Assembly (NCBI RefSeq): GCF_002954455.1
Contig: NZ_MSCC01000002.1
Location: forward strand, 833,103-897,102
Reading direction: 5' to 3'
From: Photobacterium aquimaris
Lineage (GTDB): Bacteria > Pseudomonadota > Gammaproteobacteria > Enterobacterales > Vibrionaceae
DNA: 64,000 nucleotides
Translations under genes and position numbers: made by a program
Notes under the pieces: generated by a model
What the model saw: only the letters and a program-made list of their open reading frames with translations
Databases searched by the model: none
Told to the model about the DNA's origin: nothing
Part shown: piece after piece, positions 62,944 to 64,000 of the stretch
Numbering within the stretch: the stretch's first letter is position 1
Layout of the letters: the number at the start of each line of letters is the position of its first letter

Positions 62944-63920
62944 TTATCTATCTGGACTATTTGAGAGAGTGAACCTGTAACAATCAAACTATTCGCATGA
63001 GGTAACATGATGATGCTATATGCGGTTTGAGTCTCACCAGTATTGGCAAAACGTTGGTTAAAATCAAGGATAAAGTCGGGGAACCACGGATTAGCTTTTT
63101 CAATATTATCAATGTGTTGTAAACGCATTTCTTTGACTAAGCGATCTTGTAAGGTCTTGTTGGCACGTTCAACACGACCTTTGGCTTGAGAGCTGTTTGC
63201 GCAAATCAATTCAATGTTTAAGTCATGTAAAACACGACCAAACTGAGTCACACGGTTGGTTTCTGCATCCCGTTTACTGACATGAAATACCGCATGCCGA
63301 TCACTGTAAAAAGCAGTGGGTTTGCCATGATGTTCAACATATTCACGCGTGGCAACCATGTAATCAAACGCAGATTCTGTTTCGCTAAAACGTAAGTTCA
63401 TCAGTTTGCCGGTGGCATCATCAATGAAAACCAACAAGCAACATTTGTCGCTGCGACCTTCAAACCAATCATGATGTGAGACATCTATCTGAATTAACTC
63501 ACCATAACAATCACGTCGATGACGCGGTTGATAAACACGAGGCTTACGTTTGAAATGTGGCACCCAAAGGCCATCAGCGATCATCCATTGGCGTAAGGTT
63601 TCTAATCCAATTTTAATGCCGTGACGTTCAATCAATTTTTCACGCGCCAATGTGGGCCCGAAGTCTGCGTAATATTCGTGGATGAGCTTTAAAATACGCA
63701 GCCTAAGGTTATCATCATAACGATGATTACTTGGCACGCCGCGCTGTTGTGAAAGTAATCCGCCAGCACCGAACTGAGTAAAGCGTTTTACTAATCGTGA
63801 TACTTGACGACAACTCAAGTTAAGTCGACAAGCAGCTTCAACACCAGTAATTTGTTTATCACAAACATCTTGAATAAATTTGATTCGGCTTAATTCATTT
63901 TCAGTCATAGTGAGCAACAT
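62847..63920 (-). CDS. ISNCY-family transposase with replaced C-terminus
   Basis: A 357-residue DDE transposase. The N-terminal helix-turn-helix part begins MTENELSRIKFIQDVCDKQITG with LSCRQVSRLVKRF. The catalytic rve domain has Asp in ELIQIDVSHHDWFEG, Asp in AFYSDRHAVF and Glu in GRVERANKTLQDRLVKEMR. These match ISNCY transposases closely up to FNQRFA (about residue 293). After this point the sequence departs from the family, which normally continues for about 100 to 150 residues more, and it overlaps the remains of a membrane-protein gene. It is probably a truncated, fused and inactive copy. Confidence 0.82.
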   Translation of the reverse strand: MLLTMTENELSRIKFIQDVCDKQITGVEAACRLNLSCRQVSRLVKRFTQFGAGGLLSQQRGVPSNHRYDDNLRLRILKLIHEYYADFGPTLAREKLIERHGIKIGLETLRQWMIADGLWVPHFKRKPRVYQPRHRRDCYGELIQIDVSHHDWFEGRSDKCCLLVFIDDATGKLMNLRFSETESAFDYMVATREYVEHHGKPTAFYSDRHAVFHVSKRDAETNRVTQFGRVLHDLNIELICANSSQAKGRVERANKTLQDRLVKEMRLQHIDNIEKANPWFPDFILDFNQRFANTGETQTAYSIIMLPHANSLIVTGSLSQIVQIDNLFHYKLKLGILMIHQDALLNLNLKLHILKGK

Positions 63921-64000
63921 TTATTGATTCCAGTTCATAGCAAAACCTATGATCTGAAGATAGTTCAACATGACATTTCTAAATGGGACTTACAACCTTT
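63039..64000 (-). mobile_element. Partial ISNCY-type insertion sequence, open at the window edge
   Basis: The element contains the transposase from its start at 63920 to the point near 63039 where family similarity ends. The upstream end may lie in the last 80 bases of the window or beyond. No confident terminal inverted repeats or target-site duplication could be read, so the limits are approximate. Confidence 0.5.

Noticed and set aside
1..64000. CRISPR array, tRNA or rRNA genes
   Set aside because: No regularly spaced direct repeats and no recognisable tRNA or rRNA segments were found in the intergenic regions.

Overview
The window is AT-rich chromosomal DNA from a gammaproteobacterium of the Vibrionaceae, most likely Photobacterium. 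This rests on the mix of Vibrionaceae-type genes (VxrAB with the DUF2861 protein VxrC, DUF5718, an HlyU-family protein, an RpoS-like second sigma factor, YoaH, an EndA-type nuclease) and on a photolyase/lipid-modification operon behind a MerR/LitR-class regulator. The genus is an inference; no rRNA or tRNA gene is present to test it.

Layout. 1-4.4 kb: a truncated trypsin-like protease, DUF5718, a nucleotidyltransferase, 3-mercaptopyruvate sulfurtransferase and a PstS-like phosphate-binding protein with a candidate Pho box. 4.7-10.4 kb: ravA-viaA, a glutamate-receptor-like channel and rlmF. 10.5-20.1 kb: a ten-gene co-directional light/photo-oxidative-stress cluster (DUF523/DUF1722, MerR, photolyase, SnoaL-like, SDR, flavin oxidoreductase, DUF1365, CFA-synthase-like methyltransferase, DUF2878, chalcone-isomerase-like) ending in a DUF3833 lipoprotein. 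It is led by three TGTACA operators. 20.2-26.5 kb: a GAF-GGDEF cyclase, a YbjD/OLD nuclease, a glyoxalase-like protein, a 5'-nucleotidase, a DUF1127-like small protein and a frameshifted hlyU homologue.

26.8-35.3 kb: pntAB, vxrABC, nnrS with an NsrR site over its promoter, yoaH and an HD hydrolase. 35.3-45.8 kb: nadE diverging from a nadD-like gene, regulators, an acyltransferase, a divergent lysR/chrA pair, a DUF1439 lipoprotein, an RpoS/RpoQ-like sigma factor, and mntH under a near-consensus Fur box. 46-51 kb: a lone tyrosine recombinase and a ribose-type sugar ABC importer. 51-61 kb: small secreted proteins, a mini zinc-ribbon protein, a cupin, an SOS-type dinI with LexA box, a PEBP protein, an AraC regulator, two tandem sugar-transfer-type ATP-grasp genes, a LysR regulator, a chagasin-like inhibitor broken by a frameshift, ywbE and endA.

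61-64 kb is a decayed accessory patch: tiny ORFs, a nonsense-interrupted small gene, a repeated palindrome, a broken membrane-protein gene and an ISNCY-type transposase whose C-terminus looks replaced. The rest is ordinary chromosome. The strongest regulatory signals are the Fur, NsrR, LexA and LitR-type sites; each sits in front of a gene expected for that regulator.
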